From: Halomonas piscis
GTDB taxonomy: Bacteria; Pseudomonadota; Gammaproteobacteria; Pseudomonadales; Halomonadaceae
Assembly: GCF_031886125.1 (NCBI RefSeq)
Contig: NZ_CP119391.1
Coordinates: 2,914,001 to 2,978,000, forward strand
DNA length: 64,000 bases
Direction of reading: 5' to 3'
Below the pieces are notes generated by a model. The model was given only the letters and a program-made list of their open reading frames with translations. It had not been told where the DNA came from and did not search any database. Made by a program: the position numbers and the translations under genes. Position 1 is the first letter of the stretch, and each line of letters starts with the position of its first letter. This document shows, piece after piece, positions 8,611-16,524 of the stretch.

Positions 8611-9120
8611 TCAGTCGTCCTCGTCGTTGGTCGTGCCCCAGATCGCCTCGGCTTTTTTTGACAGGGCCAACAGCGCCGCCGTCTCGGCCAGGGCCTTGTC
8701 CTTGCGGTGCAACTCGCGCTCCAGCTTACGGAGCCGCTTCTGCTCCTCCTTGCGGGCCTGGCGTTGCTGCTTGGCCTGCGCTGCCGCATCGTCGTTGGCG
8801 TTCATGCAGGCATCCCGCCAAGCCTCCACCTGCTCGGGGTAGAGCCCGCGCTCGCGGCAGTAGGCGCTGACTTCAGCCTCGTTCATCGGAGCTGTCTCCA
8901 GGACGATCTGGAACTTCTCCTGACTGGTCCACTGATCTGGCTGGGTAGAACGTGATGGCAAAACCTGTCCTCGTGCTCTGGCCTGTTTCCGCCAATTGTA
9001 GAGGGTTGTCGCGGTGATGCCTTCCTGTTCGGCTAATTCCGGGATGGTCATGTTCATGGGCGGCGCCATCTTCTTGAGGATGGCTTCCTTACGCTCTGCG
9101 GGGTAACGCACGTTGATCAC
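8611..9120 (-). CDS. IS-A transposase OrfA (helix-turn-helix subunit)
   Basis: A 169-residue protein with a transposase-type helix-turn-helix near its N-terminus (ITATTLYNWRKQAR at about residues 35-48), followed by a charged, Lys/Arg/Glu-rich probable coiled coil (about 110-155) of the leucine-zipper kind seen in IS3-group OrfA proteins. It precedes the N-terminal part of OrfB in the normal orfA-orfB order, and IS3 elements usually join the two by programmed frameshifting. OrfA is intact, but its OrfB partner is split three ways, so the copy cannot transpose by itself. Confidence 0.85.
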   Translation of the reverse strand: MINVRYPAERKEAILKKMAPPMNMTIPELAEQEGITATTLYNWRKQARARGQVLPSRSTQPDQWTSQEKFQIVLETAPMNEAEVSAYCRERGLYPEQVEAWRDACMNANDDAAAQAKQQRQARKEEQKRLRKLERELHRKDKALAETAALLALSKKAEAIWGTTNDEDD

Positions 9121-9167
9121 CTCTCAATCCGTTTGGGTGACAACTACGTTGACGCATAGGGGCGTCG

Positions 9168-9249
9168 CCCTTACGTACGCCCCCCGAGCCCCGTGACGGC
9201 AGCGAGCACCGAGGTACCCGCCAAGCCTTCTGCACAGGAGAATGAGTAA
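9168..9249 (+). pseudogene. Displaced C-terminal tail of the BCCT transporter gene
   Basis: Joining 1425 to 9168 (one copy of the 6-bp repeat GCGTCG kept) continues the BCCT frame through a hydrophilic, Pro/Ala-rich tail beginning RPYVRPPSPV and ending QENE before TAA at 9247-9249. The joined length from the in-window ATG is 1500 nt, an exact multiple of three. This tail has no start codon or ribosome site of its own and is presumably untranslated now. Confidence 0.85.
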
Positions 9250-9429
9250 CGCTGTTGGCCCACCCCGGCCTGCCCTGCCGCTGGCATCCGCTAAGCCAGC
9301 GCCATTTCAGGGAAGCCGATCTCCAGACAGGTCGCTTTTTTCGCCCAGTTGCTCGAACTGTTGGCGCTCGCTATGCTGCCCGGGACCTGTCTTCACGATA
9401 ACCACCACAGCGCAAGGAATTTCGGGGCC

Positions 9430-10083
9430 ATGCAATCCACCCGCCGCTCGGTGTCGTTGTTTCGGCCGCTGGGCGGGCTTAGCCTGGCGGCCATGCTCAC
9501 CGGCTGCGCCGTGCTGGCGCCGGCACCGCCCGCAAACCAGGAGAATATCTGCGAGATCTTCCGCGAACAGCCCCGCTGGTACGACTACGCACAGGACTCG
9601 CAGGAGAAGTGGGGCACGCCTATCGCCACCCAGATGGCCTTCATCCAGCGCGAATCCAGCTTCCGCAGCCATGTAAAGCCGCCCCGTCGCCGGCTGCTGG
9701 GCTTCATTCCCTGGACACGCCCCTCCTCGGCCTATGGCTACGCCCAGGCTCAGGACCCGGTTTGGGAAGAGTACGAAGACGACGCCGGACGCCTGTTTGC
9801 GCGCCGTACCCACATGAAGCACGCGACCGACTTCATCGGCTGGTACAACGCCCGGACCCATCGCCTGACGGGCGTATCTCTCCACAATCCCGAGCACCTC
9901 TATCTGGCCTACCATGAAGGCCAGGGCGGCTATCAGCGCGGGTCCTATCGGGCCAGGCCGGCGGTCCGGCGGGCAGCCCGCCAGGTAGCGCGCAGCGCCT
10001 CGCGCTACCGAGGCCAGCTGGCAGCCTGCGAGGAAGAGTTCCAGTGCGACGGCCTGCTGGCATTCTGGCCCTTCTGCCGATAG
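9430..10083 (+). CDS. Lipoprotein with lytic-transglycosylase (SLT-like) domain
   Basis: A 217-residue putative outer-membrane lipoprotein. The N-terminal signal ends in a lipobox, LTGC, with Cys26 as the lipid-modified residue. The mature part contains MAFIQRESSFRSHV (Glu at about 78), the usual catalytic Glu context of SLT-type murein transglycosylases, followed by an AYGYAQ segment. The start at 9430 was chosen because it gives a proper signal peptide and has AAGGAA upstream; an earlier ATG at 9349 would bury the signal. A role in peptidoglycan cleavage is inferred. No operon partner is evident, and the next gene begins 200 bp downstream with its own ribosome site. Confidence 0.8.
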   Translation: MQSTRRSVSLFRPLGGLSLAAMLTGCAVLAPAPPANQENICEIFREQPRWYDYAQDSQEKWGTPIATQMAFIQRESSFRSHVKPPRRRLLGFIPWTRPSSAYGYAQAQDPVWEEYEDDAGRLFARRTHMKHATDFIGWYNARTHRLTGVSLHNPEHLYLAYHEGQGGYQRGSYRARPAVRRAARQVARSASRYRGQLAACEEEFQCDGLLAFWPFCR

Positions 10084-10282
10084 CGGCGCCGAGTTGCGGC
10101 GCGAGCACTCACTCATGGATAAGCGACTCCGGCATGTTAACTGCCGAATAGGCCTGATGGCTTGCAGGGCAGCGCTTGCAGCGCGGCCCCTGGCCTCTGT
10201 ATGCCTCTATGCTAAGGTGGACGAACAGGCGCCTTTATCAGGCGTTTTGCAAGTTCGCACGTGACAGAAAGGAGGGTTTACC

Positions 10283-10837
10283 ATGGCGCATCGTTGGCAT
10301 GCCGATCCGCTCGTCTGGGGTCACGGCCCGCGTCTGCTTGAGGTGTTTCAGGAACCGACCTGCCCCTTTTCCGTAAAGACCTTCAACAAGCTCGACGAGT
10401 TTCTTAGCCAGGCCGGCAAGGACAACGTCCGCGTGCAGATCTGGCTGCACTCTCAGCCATGGCACCTGTACTCCGGTATCGTCATCCGCGCCATTATTGC
10501 TGCCTCAACGCTTGAGGGCGGTAAAGACAATGCCTATCGGGTCATGGACGCGGTGGGCAAGCACCGCGACGAGTTCGTGTTTGAGGATCACTGCCGAGGG
10601 GCCAACCGGCGCACTACGCCGGATGAGGTTCTCCAGCGGCTGGAAGAGTACAGCGGCGTGGCACTCACCCCGGCGTTTGACACCCCCGACCTTGAGCGCG
10701 AGATCAAGCGCCACGCCAAATACTCACGCCAGAACGGCATCCACGGCTCGCCCACCTTTATGGTCGACGGCCTAATTGATCCCGGCATGGGCAGCGGCGA
10801 TGAAGTGAGCGAATGGGTCAAACGCCTTCTCGAATGA
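10283..10837 (+). CDS. DsbA-family thioredoxin-fold protein (CPFS active site)
   Basis: A 184-residue cytosolic protein with no signal peptide. The N-terminal strand leads into PTCPFSVKTFNK (about residues 27-38), where the usual CXXC is CPFS, so a single redox Cys remains. The helical insertion and the cis-Pro loop (GIHGSPTFMVDG, about 150-161) fit a DsbA/FrnE-like fold. Single-Cys members are often thiol-conjugating or reductase-like enzymes and not disulfide oxidases (family knowledge). A very strong ribosome site, AAAGGAGG, lies 8-9 nt before the ATG. The substrate is unknown. Confidence 0.8.
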   Translation: MAHRWHADPLVWGHGPRLLEVFQEPTCPFSVKTFNKLDEFLSQAGKDNVRVQIWLHSQPWHLYSGIVIRAIIAASTLEGGKDNAYRVMDAVGKHRDEFVFEDHCRGANRRTTPDEVLQRLEEYSGVALTPAFDTPDLEREIKRHAKYSRQNGIHGSPTFMVDGLIDPGMGSGDEVSEWVKRLLE

Positions 10838-10943
10838 GCTCAACTGATTGGCCGCAGGAGATATTCCGCGGCCTGCCCAAGCAACGATTCATCTACAGCT
10901 CGGCAGGCCGGTAGCGAGGCAGGGACGCTTGCAGCAGAGCCCG

Positions 10944-11633
10944 CTAAGCTTCTAACACAAGCCGATCGGCAAGAGCCTTCATGTCAGGCACGACAATATC
11001 CGGATAGGGAACGCCCGGTGCGGGTAAAACGGCGTTGTGGGGGCGCTTGAGAAAAGCACTGCGGCAGCCAGCAGCCTGAGCGCCGATGGTGTCCCACAAA
11101 TGACAGGCCACGAGGCACAGGCTGGAGGTTTCGACAGATAGCTCCCGGGCGACCAGACGATAGGTGTCAGGAGCCGGCTTGAACCGGCCCACCGTCTCGA
11201 TGCTGAACGCACGCTCAAAAAATGGCTGAAGCCCCGCGTTTTGCAGCGGCGTGGGTGAAGCGCCAGCAGCCGAGTTGGTGAGCGTTACCAGCCTGAAGCC
11301 TGCAGCGCTCAATCGAGTGAGCGCCGGGGTAGCGTCAGCATGAGCCGGCATGGTGCTGAGGAGCTCCTGCTGCTCGTTAATATCCGCTTGCGTCACGCTA
11401 ACCTGGTGGATATCCGCCAGCATTCGTAATACGCCCGCTCCAATGTCGCCAAAAGGGGTATAGAGACCGGAAAGCGTCATGGACTGGGAGTAAAGCACCA
11501 GCTGCGCAAACCATTCGCGCAGCACCGCGCGATCACCGAAAACGCGCTCAAAAAAGGGGGCAAGGTGCGTTATATCCAGCAGCGTTTCGTTAACATCGAA
11601 AACAATAACGGAAGAAGCTGTGACATGAGCCAT
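10944..11633 (-). CDS. HAD-superfamily hydrolase, haloacid dehalogenase type II
   Basis: About 229 residues from the ATG at 11633, which has AGGAGA just upstream; an in-frame ATG at 11708 is less likely. HAD motif I is VFDVNETLLD (nucleophile Asp at about 14), motif II is VTLTNSAAG, motif III Lys is in GRFKPAPDTY, and the acidic motif follows in CHLWDTIGAQAAG. These match the (S)-2-haloacid dehalogenase type II subgroup, whose members hydrolyse 2-halo acids or act on unknown phosphate esters. The gene is 88 bp downstream of the broken AbrB-family gene on the same strand and may have been co-transcribed with it. Confidence 0.8.
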   Translation of the reverse strand: MAHVTASSVIVFDVNETLLDITHLAPFFERVFGDRAVLREWFAQLVLYSQSMTLSGLYTPFGDIGAGVLRMLADIHQVSVTQADINEQQELLSTMPAHADATPALTRLSAAGFRLVTLTNSAAGASPTPLQNAGLQPFFERAFSIETVGRFKPAPDTYRLVARELSVETSSLCLVACHLWDTIGAQAAGCRSAFLKRPHNAVLPAPGVPYPDIVVPDMKALADRLVLEA

Positions 11634-12377
11634 GGTGTCTCCTCTGCGCCGCTCAGTCCTTGACAAGTATCGCCATTGATCTTGCAGCACAAAAAGCCGA
11701 GAAGCCATCGGCGGAAGACGTCAGGCCGCTGCCTTCTGCCGGAGCAACAGCGGTAACAAAAGCGCCAGCAGCGAAATACGCAGCAGGTGGTGGGTCGTGA
11801 CGAACGCCGGCTCGATGCCGAGCGACAGCGCGACCAGGCTGAGCTCGGGGGCGCCGCCCGGCATATAGGCAAGCAGCGCCGCGGCGGCCGAGTAGCCGGT
11901 CAGCAAATGGCCGATCCAGGCCGCTACCATAGCGATGACCAGCAGTACCAGCGCCTGAGCCACCGCCATCAGCATGGCCCGGCCCACCAACGCCAGCGAC
12001 GTACCCGCAAAGCGCACGCCGATCGAGACACCGATAAGCACCTGGGCCAGGGCCACCAGCACTGGCGGAATCGCCGCCTCGGTGACGCCGGCAAGATGCA
12101 GCGTCGCCGAGGCCAGCGCCGGCCCAAACAGCAAGGCATTGGGCAGGCGCAGCCGACGCCCCAGCCAGGCACCGCCCACCCCGGCAGCCATCAGCCAACC
12201 CGTATCCGCCGGCCCGGGCAGCGTGAACCATCGCGCCGGCCCCGGCGTGGCATTGCCCAGATCCACATGCCCGATAGCCTGGATCACCGGCGGAATGGCC
12301 ACCAGCAGCACCATGATGCGCACCGCATGGGTAATGCCGATCACTCTCAGGTCGGCACCGGTTCCCGCCGCCATCAT

Positions 12378-14094
12378 CCCGCCTTATTCACGAAGACGCT
12401 GACTGGGCGGCGTGAAGAGGCTGGCTGGCGGCGTCGCTCATCAGGATCGGCCTCTCCGACGCGAGAGGCCGCTGAGTAATGCCCGAACATGGCTTTCTTC
12501 CCGGTTTCTTATAGCTCTTGGGAATCCATTGCGACCGTCAAAGCAGCCGTGACCGCCGGCCGCTGCAGCGGTCGCTCGATTTCAGGTCCTGAAGCCGTCT
12601 CGCCGGGCGTCAACTCAGCGCCGTCAGCTTCGGCAGCCCCTTCAGCAACGTCGGCCACCACTTATCGGCGGCGGCACCCAGATGAAGGGTGATCCGCCGG
12701 GCATGCAGCTTCAGTGTGGCGGCGACCTTAAGCACCTGCTCGCGCATCCGACTCAGGCTCCAGCCTTGCCGAGTCTGCCGCTCCAGCAGGCAGCGCAGGC
12801 CATGCAGGACCTGATAAGCATAGAGGCTGAGTAGCAGGCTCACCTCGTTACGCGCCATCACGTCCTGAACCGTGGAGGCGCCACGATCCGTCGACGAGAG
12901 GTGTACGTCGAGCGCTGATTTCACCTCGCCCATGTGCGCTTCGGCGCTACCGCGCTTGCGGTACAGTGCCAGGACCTTCTCCGGCGGCCAGTCGAACTTG
13001 TTGAGGTTGGTGACCAGGAAGAAGGCATGCAACAGCAGGTCATCGGGTCGCTCTTGCACGACCAGTACCACGCGCCGTGGTTCAGGCCAGGTGCCGGCCT
13101 GGTACTCCAGGTCATGACACCATTCCCGTGGCTGCTCGGGCGGCCGACCTCGGGGCCGCTTCAGGTACGGCGCCGCCAGTGTCTGCAGCCCCGTGTGACT
13201 GCGCAGCCGGCCCAGGTACTCGATGCCGCGATCTTCCAACGCCTCCAGCGTGTCGTTGTCGGTGAACCCGGCGTCGATACGCACCCGAACCTGGGCGCCG
13301 GTGCTTTCGTTGAGCCGCTTCACCAGGTGCGGGATCCAGGTATCGGCGTTCTCGGCCGGGCCGGCGTTGCCTTCGCGTAGTAGGCCGCCCACCATGTCAC
13401 CGGTTTCGGCCAGCGAGGCGACCAGCGGCGAGTAGATGCGGACCCCGTAAAGGCCATGATAGGCCGAGCCACCTTGGTGACCGTGGACCTCGATCGGCAG
13501 GCCGTCGATGTCGAGGGTCAACTGCTTGGGTCGCTCGCCGTTCTTCAGCGAGGTCAGGCGCCAGACTACCAGTCGCAGCAGGCCTTCATGCACGGCATCG
13601 ATGTTGTCGTTGCGTCCAAGGCAAGTCAGCAGCCGCGACAGCGTGGCTTGAGACGGCCGGTCCTGGGCCAGTGGCGTCATTCCACGCGCATCGCTGCAGG
13701 CCAGCTGCCAGAGGGGATCACGCCGCAACGTGTCGGTATCGCTGAGGTCGATCCAGCCCATCGCGCGCTGCAGCACCAGGGTTCGCAGCTGGCTGGCCAG
13801 CGAGTGGCGGATGCGTAGCGGGTGGCGTTGATCGACCAGATTGTCTTCGAGCGCCTCGATCACACCGCTGTTGTCGAGGGCTTCACGCAGCAGCAGAGCG
13901 CCGCTGTCACTGGTGGTGCGGTGGCCGCTCAGCTCGACACGGACGGAGCCGTTGCACGAGGGCGTCCAGGTAGATAGGCTTTCACCCATAGCGGATGGCT
14001 CTCTTGGTTCAGGTTCTTGGCGGAACACATTGAATTTTCAAGAGAATACCATCCGCTATCTTCGTTTTCAGGCCGGCCTCATGAATAGGCCGGG
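12378..14094 (-). mobile_element. IS1380-family insertion sequence
   Basis: A 1717-bp element between 5-bp direct repeats ATCAT (12373-12377 and 14095-14099). Imperfect inverted ends match at 13 of 16 positions: CCCGCCTTATTCACGA at the left and CCCGGCCTATTCATGA read inward from the right. It carries one transposase gene. The 230 bp between the left end and the transposase stop hold no gene that I can support. Confidence 0.9.
12610..14028 (-). CDS. IS1380-family transposase
   Basis: About 472 residues, or 459 if it starts at the internal ATG at 13989. IS1380 features include an N-terminal SGHRTTSDSGALLLREAL block, catalytic Asp in LTLDIDGLPIEVHGHQGG, Asp in VRIDAGFTDNDTLEALED, and the later YRKRGSAEAHMGEVKSALD block with the Glu. 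The length fits the family (about 440-480). It is intact and probably functional. Confidence 0.93.
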   Translation of the reverse strand: MFRQEPEPREPSAMGESLSTWTPSCNGSVRVELSGHRTTSDSGALLLREALDNSGVIEALEDNLVDQRHPLRIRHSLASQLRTLVLQRAMGWIDLSDTDTLRRDPLWQLACSDARGMTPLAQDRPSQATLSRLLTCLGRNDNIDAVHEGLLRLVVWRLTSLKNGERPKQLTLDIDGLPIEVHGHQGGSAYHGLYGVRIYSPLVASLAETGDMVGGLLREGNAGPAENADTWIPHLVKRLNESTGAQVRVRIDAGFTDNDTLEALEDRGIEYLGRLRSHTGLQTLAAPYLKRPRGRPPEQPREWCHDLEYQAGTWPEPRRVVLVVQERPDDLLLHAFFLVTNLNKFDWPPEKVLALYRKRGSAEAHMGEVKSALDVHLSSTDRGASTVQDVMARNEVSLLLSLYAYQVLHGLRCLLERQTRQGWSLSRMREQVLKVAATLKLHARRITLHLGAAADKWWPTLLKGLPKLTALS

Positions 14095-14507
14095 ATCATG
14101 GTAACCAGCGAAACGCCGCCCGGGACGCCGGCATAGAGCGCCGTATCCGCTGAGTAGCCGCCGAGCCGCCGTGAAAACCACACCGAGAACAACATCATGG
14201 CCGCCGTCGCGACCAGCATGATCGCCAGGCTCAGACTCCACCGCCCCAGGGCGCCCGAAAGTTCCGGCGTGAACGCCGACCCCAGCATCACCCCGATCAC
14301 CACCAGCACGCCTTGACGGCTGCGCGTCGGTGAATGCAGTTCCATGCCGGCCAGGCTTGCCGCGGTAGTGGCCAGCATGGCACCCAGCAGCCAGGGCAAC
14401 GGCAAGCCCAGCGCAAACGCCAGCGTACCGCCGGCAAGCCCCAGCGCGAGAGCGGGCAGCAGCCGAAGCAGGGAAGACAGCAAGGGCAAAGCAGAGTCCC
14501 TCAATTC

Positions 14508-14535
14508 AAAAAGTACGGGCCCGCCAGCGGGCCCG
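14508..14535 (-). terminator. Rho-independent terminator after usp
   Basis: A GC-rich hairpin, CGGGCCCGC / GCGGGCCCG (14516-14535), is followed on the minus strand by TACTTTTT. It lies 80 bp downstream of the universal stress gene and just before the AbrB-family gene, so it separates two transcription units. Confidence 0.8.
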
Positions 14536-14616
14536 ATGAAGAAGTGCCGGCCTTCTCACTGCCGCTGGCGGCCGGCAAGCAGCCTCCCACACTTGCTAGT
14601 CGCATCTGCCAGGGGG

Positions 14617-15105
14617 TCAAGGCGCGGCAGGTACCACCACCACGGGTACCGTCGCGCGCTTGATAACGCCTTTGGTAATCTTGCCGGCGTAAGACGCCCT
14701 GCTGCCCTGCTTGTTGGCCGCCATCACGATCATGCTGAAGCCGCCGTCAGTGGCAAAGTGCGCAATGATCGAGCCGGGATAGCCCTCCCGCACCAGCTGG
14801 GTAACCCTTTGCTCCTGCACCATTTTCTGCAGCGCCGGATAGCGTGTACAGGCCGTCTCAACTTTTTCGGCCAGCTCAGTGCGTCGCTCCTCGAGGCGCT
14901 GTTCCAGCAGCGCGTTCAGGGTTTCGCGGTCGCGGATATTGGTTTTCAAGGTATTGTACATGTCCTCGGGAAAGGACCTGGCGACGTGCAATATGTGCAG
15001 CTCGGCGCCGGTGACAAGCGCCAGGTCAGCGGCCTGTTCAAGCACGTGATCGCAGTTGCCGCGCATGCCGATGCTGCACAGGATCCGCTTTTTCTCTTGG
15101 GTCAT
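14617..15105 (-). CDS. Universal stress protein family (UspA)
   Basis: About 162 residues from the ATG at 15105, which follows GGAGAC. A single Usp domain with N-terminal strand KRILCSIGMRG and a nucleotide-binding style C-terminal stretch, IVMAANKQGSRASYAGKITK, ending TVPVVVVPAAP. The paralogue at 28996-29484 has the same length and shares NIRDRE, MIVMAANKQ and ASYAGK. Both usp genes sit at the ends of sulfonate-linked units, and Usp genes are known neighbours of taurine clusters in other bacteria. The role here (stress or energy sensing during sulfonate growth) is inference. Confidence 0.88.
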   Translation of the reverse strand: MTQEKKRILCSIGMRGNCDHVLEQAADLALVTGAELHILHVARSFPEDMYNTLKTNIRDRETLNALLEQRLEERRTELAEKVETACTRYPALQKMVQEQRVTQLVREGYPGSIIAHFATDGGFSMIVMAANKQGSRASYAGKITKGVIKRATVPVVVVPAAP

Positions 15106-15192
15106 ACTGTCTCCTTGGCTTGTCGGGCGGCACAAGACTCAGCGCCTTCAATCGGCACATGCTCTGTGGCCGGCACTAAGCATTTTCTGGCC

Positions 15193-16515
15193 TTACCCTA
15201 AATATTTGATCATAACACCCGCGGCGACGGCAGACCCGATAACACCGGCCACGTTGGGCCCCATGGCGTGCATCAAGAGAAAATTATGCGGGTTGGATTC
15301 CAGCCCCACTTTGTTGGAGACTCGCGCCGCCATCGGCACGGCCGACACGCCGGCTGACCCGATCAGCGGATTGATCGGATGCTTGCTTATCACGTTGAGT
15401 AGCTTGGCCATCAGCACACCGCACGCGGTACCTATGGCAAAAGCCACGATACCCAAGCCGAGAATGCCGAGGGTTTCTACTGCCAGAAAGCGATCGGCCA
15501 TCAGCTTGGAGCCTACCGAGAGTCCGAGAAAGATGGTCACGATATTGATCAGCGCGTTCTGTGACGTCTGCGATAGCCGTTCGACCACGCCGCATTCGCG
15601 CATCAGGTTGCCAAAGCAGAACATCCCCAGCAGCGGAGCCGCATCGGGGAGAAACAGCACCACCAGAATCAATAGAGCCAGCGGAAAAACGATCTTCTCG
15701 AGCGTCGAAACCGGGCGCAGCTGAGTCATGGCGATGGCGCGCTCTTTCTGCGACGTCAGGGCGCGCATGATCGGCGGCTGGATCAGCGGAACCAGCGCCA
15801 TGTAGGAGTACGAGGCAACGGCAATCGCGCCCAAAAGCTCCGGTGCCAGCAGGCTCGACACATAGATTGAGGTGGGGCCGTCGGCGCCGCCGATAATGGC
15901 GATGGCCGCCGCCTGATCAAGGCTGAAGTCCATCCATCCCATCACCGTCATGAGCACTGCACCAAGCAGCGTGGCAAAGATGCCGAACTGCGCCGCCGCT
16001 CCCAGAAACAGCGTGCGTGGATTGGCCAGCAGCGGCCCGAAGTCGGTCATCGACCCCACACCCATGAAGATCACCAGCGGGGCGATACCGGAGGCAATCG
16101 CCACGCGGTAGAACTGGTACAGCATGCCGTGCGCGTAGCCCGCCTCCATGGCCACATCATTGGCGGAGCGTAAGAGCGACGGCGAGGCGTCACCGCTAAG
16201 CGCCTCCCCCAGCGCCTGGCGCCAAGCTTCCAGGTCGCCGCTCGCCGGCAGCGCTACCTTCAGGGCATCGGCCATTGGCTTGAGCAGTTCGGGAGGTCCC
16301 TGATGGATGGCCTGTTCGGCGGCCGACAGCGCAAGCCCGGCCTCGGGAATATTCGCCAGGATACCGCCAAACCCGATCGGCACCAGCAGCAGAGGCTCAA
16401 ACTTCTTGGCAATGGCAAGCCACAACAGCAGCAGACCAATACCCAGCATCACGGTCTGGCCGAGGCTCAGGTTATATAGCCCGGAGCCGTACCAAAGTGT
16501 CAGTATCTTTTCCAT
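15193..16515 (-). CDS. oadB: Oxaloacetate decarboxylase, Na+-pumping beta subunit
   Basis: A 440-residue integral membrane subunit that decarboxylates the carboxybiotin and couples this to Na+ export. It shows the Na+-channel motif [10 protein letters not shown] (about residues 220-229) and the conserved [13 protein letters not shown] and [17 protein letters not shown] blocks near the C-terminus. A soluble insertion (about residues 65-130, ending [14 protein letters not shown]) follows the first helices, as in many proteobacterial OadB proteins. It follows oadA by 9 bp and completes the oadG-oadA-oadB unit. Confidence 0.95.
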   Translation of the reverse strand: MEKILTLWYGSGLYNLSLGQTVMLGIGLLLLWLAIAKKFEPLLLVPIGFGGILANIPEAGLALSAAEQAIHQGPPELLKPMADALKVALPASGDLEAWRQALGEALSGDASPSLLRSANDVAMEAGYAHGMLYQFYRVAIASGIAPLVIFMGVGSMTDFGPLLANPRTLFLGAAAQFGIFATLLGAVLMTVMGWMDFSLDQAAAIAIIGGADGPTSIYVSSLLAPELLGAIAVASYSYMALVPLIQPPIMRALTSQKERAIAMTQLRPVSTLEKIVFPLALLILVVLFLPDAAPLLGMFCFGNLMRECGVVERLSQTSQNALINIVTIFLGLSVGSKLMADRFLAVETLGILGLGIVAFAIGTACGVLMAKLLNVISKHPINPLIGSAGVSAVPMAARVSNKVGLESNPHNFLLMHAMGPNVAGVIGSAVAAGVMIKYLG

Positions 16516-16524
16516 GAGGTGTCC

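Larger units (their letters stand above)
1426..9161 (-). mobile_element. Outer two-ORF insertion sequence (IS3-like, IS-A) carrying nested elements
   Basis: The block is bounded by direct repeats GCGTCG at 1420-1425 and 9162-9167. Related inverted ends lie just inside: the left end has TGTCAACATAGTTG at 1431-1444, and the right end read inward has CGTCAACGTAGTTG. Its orfA (8611-9120) and a thrice-split orfB lie on the minus strand. Without its passengers, a 1.6-kb IS and a 4.5-kb interrupted intron, the element would be about 1.65 kb. It interrupts the 3' end of the BCCT gene. A 6-bp duplication is longer than usual for IS3 elements, so the family label is tentative and rests on the orfA/orfB layout and the integrase-type catalytic core. 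Confidence 0.85.
11721..14504 (-). pseudogene. AbrB-family inner-membrane protein, disrupted by IS1380
   Basis: The N-terminal half (14504-14095) and C-terminal half (12372-11721) of a multi-pass protein of the AbrB/GateMem family, named after E. coli AbrB and often mislabelled ammonia monooxygenase. Each half carries the family's repeated motif: ALYAGVPGGVSLVTM and ALLAYMPGGAPELSLVAL. Joining the halves with one ATCAT gives 1062 nt, 353 residues plus stop, the normal family size and in frame (LVTMMAAGTGADL). About ten hydrophobic segments are spread over both halves. The gene is inactive because the IS lies in the middle. A terminator just upstream (14508-14535) separates it from the usp-oad genes. 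Confidence 0.9.

Noticed and set aside
7553..8842. Open frame of 429 codons on the plus strand
   Set aside because: It spans the intron 5' ribozyme region and then runs antisense to the IS-A transposase. Its composition changes at the intron border, and it has no motif.
10850..10890. GGCCGC/GCGGCC inverted repeat after the DsbA-fold gene as a terminator
   Set aside because: No T-run on either strand and a long 14-nt loop; too weak to list.
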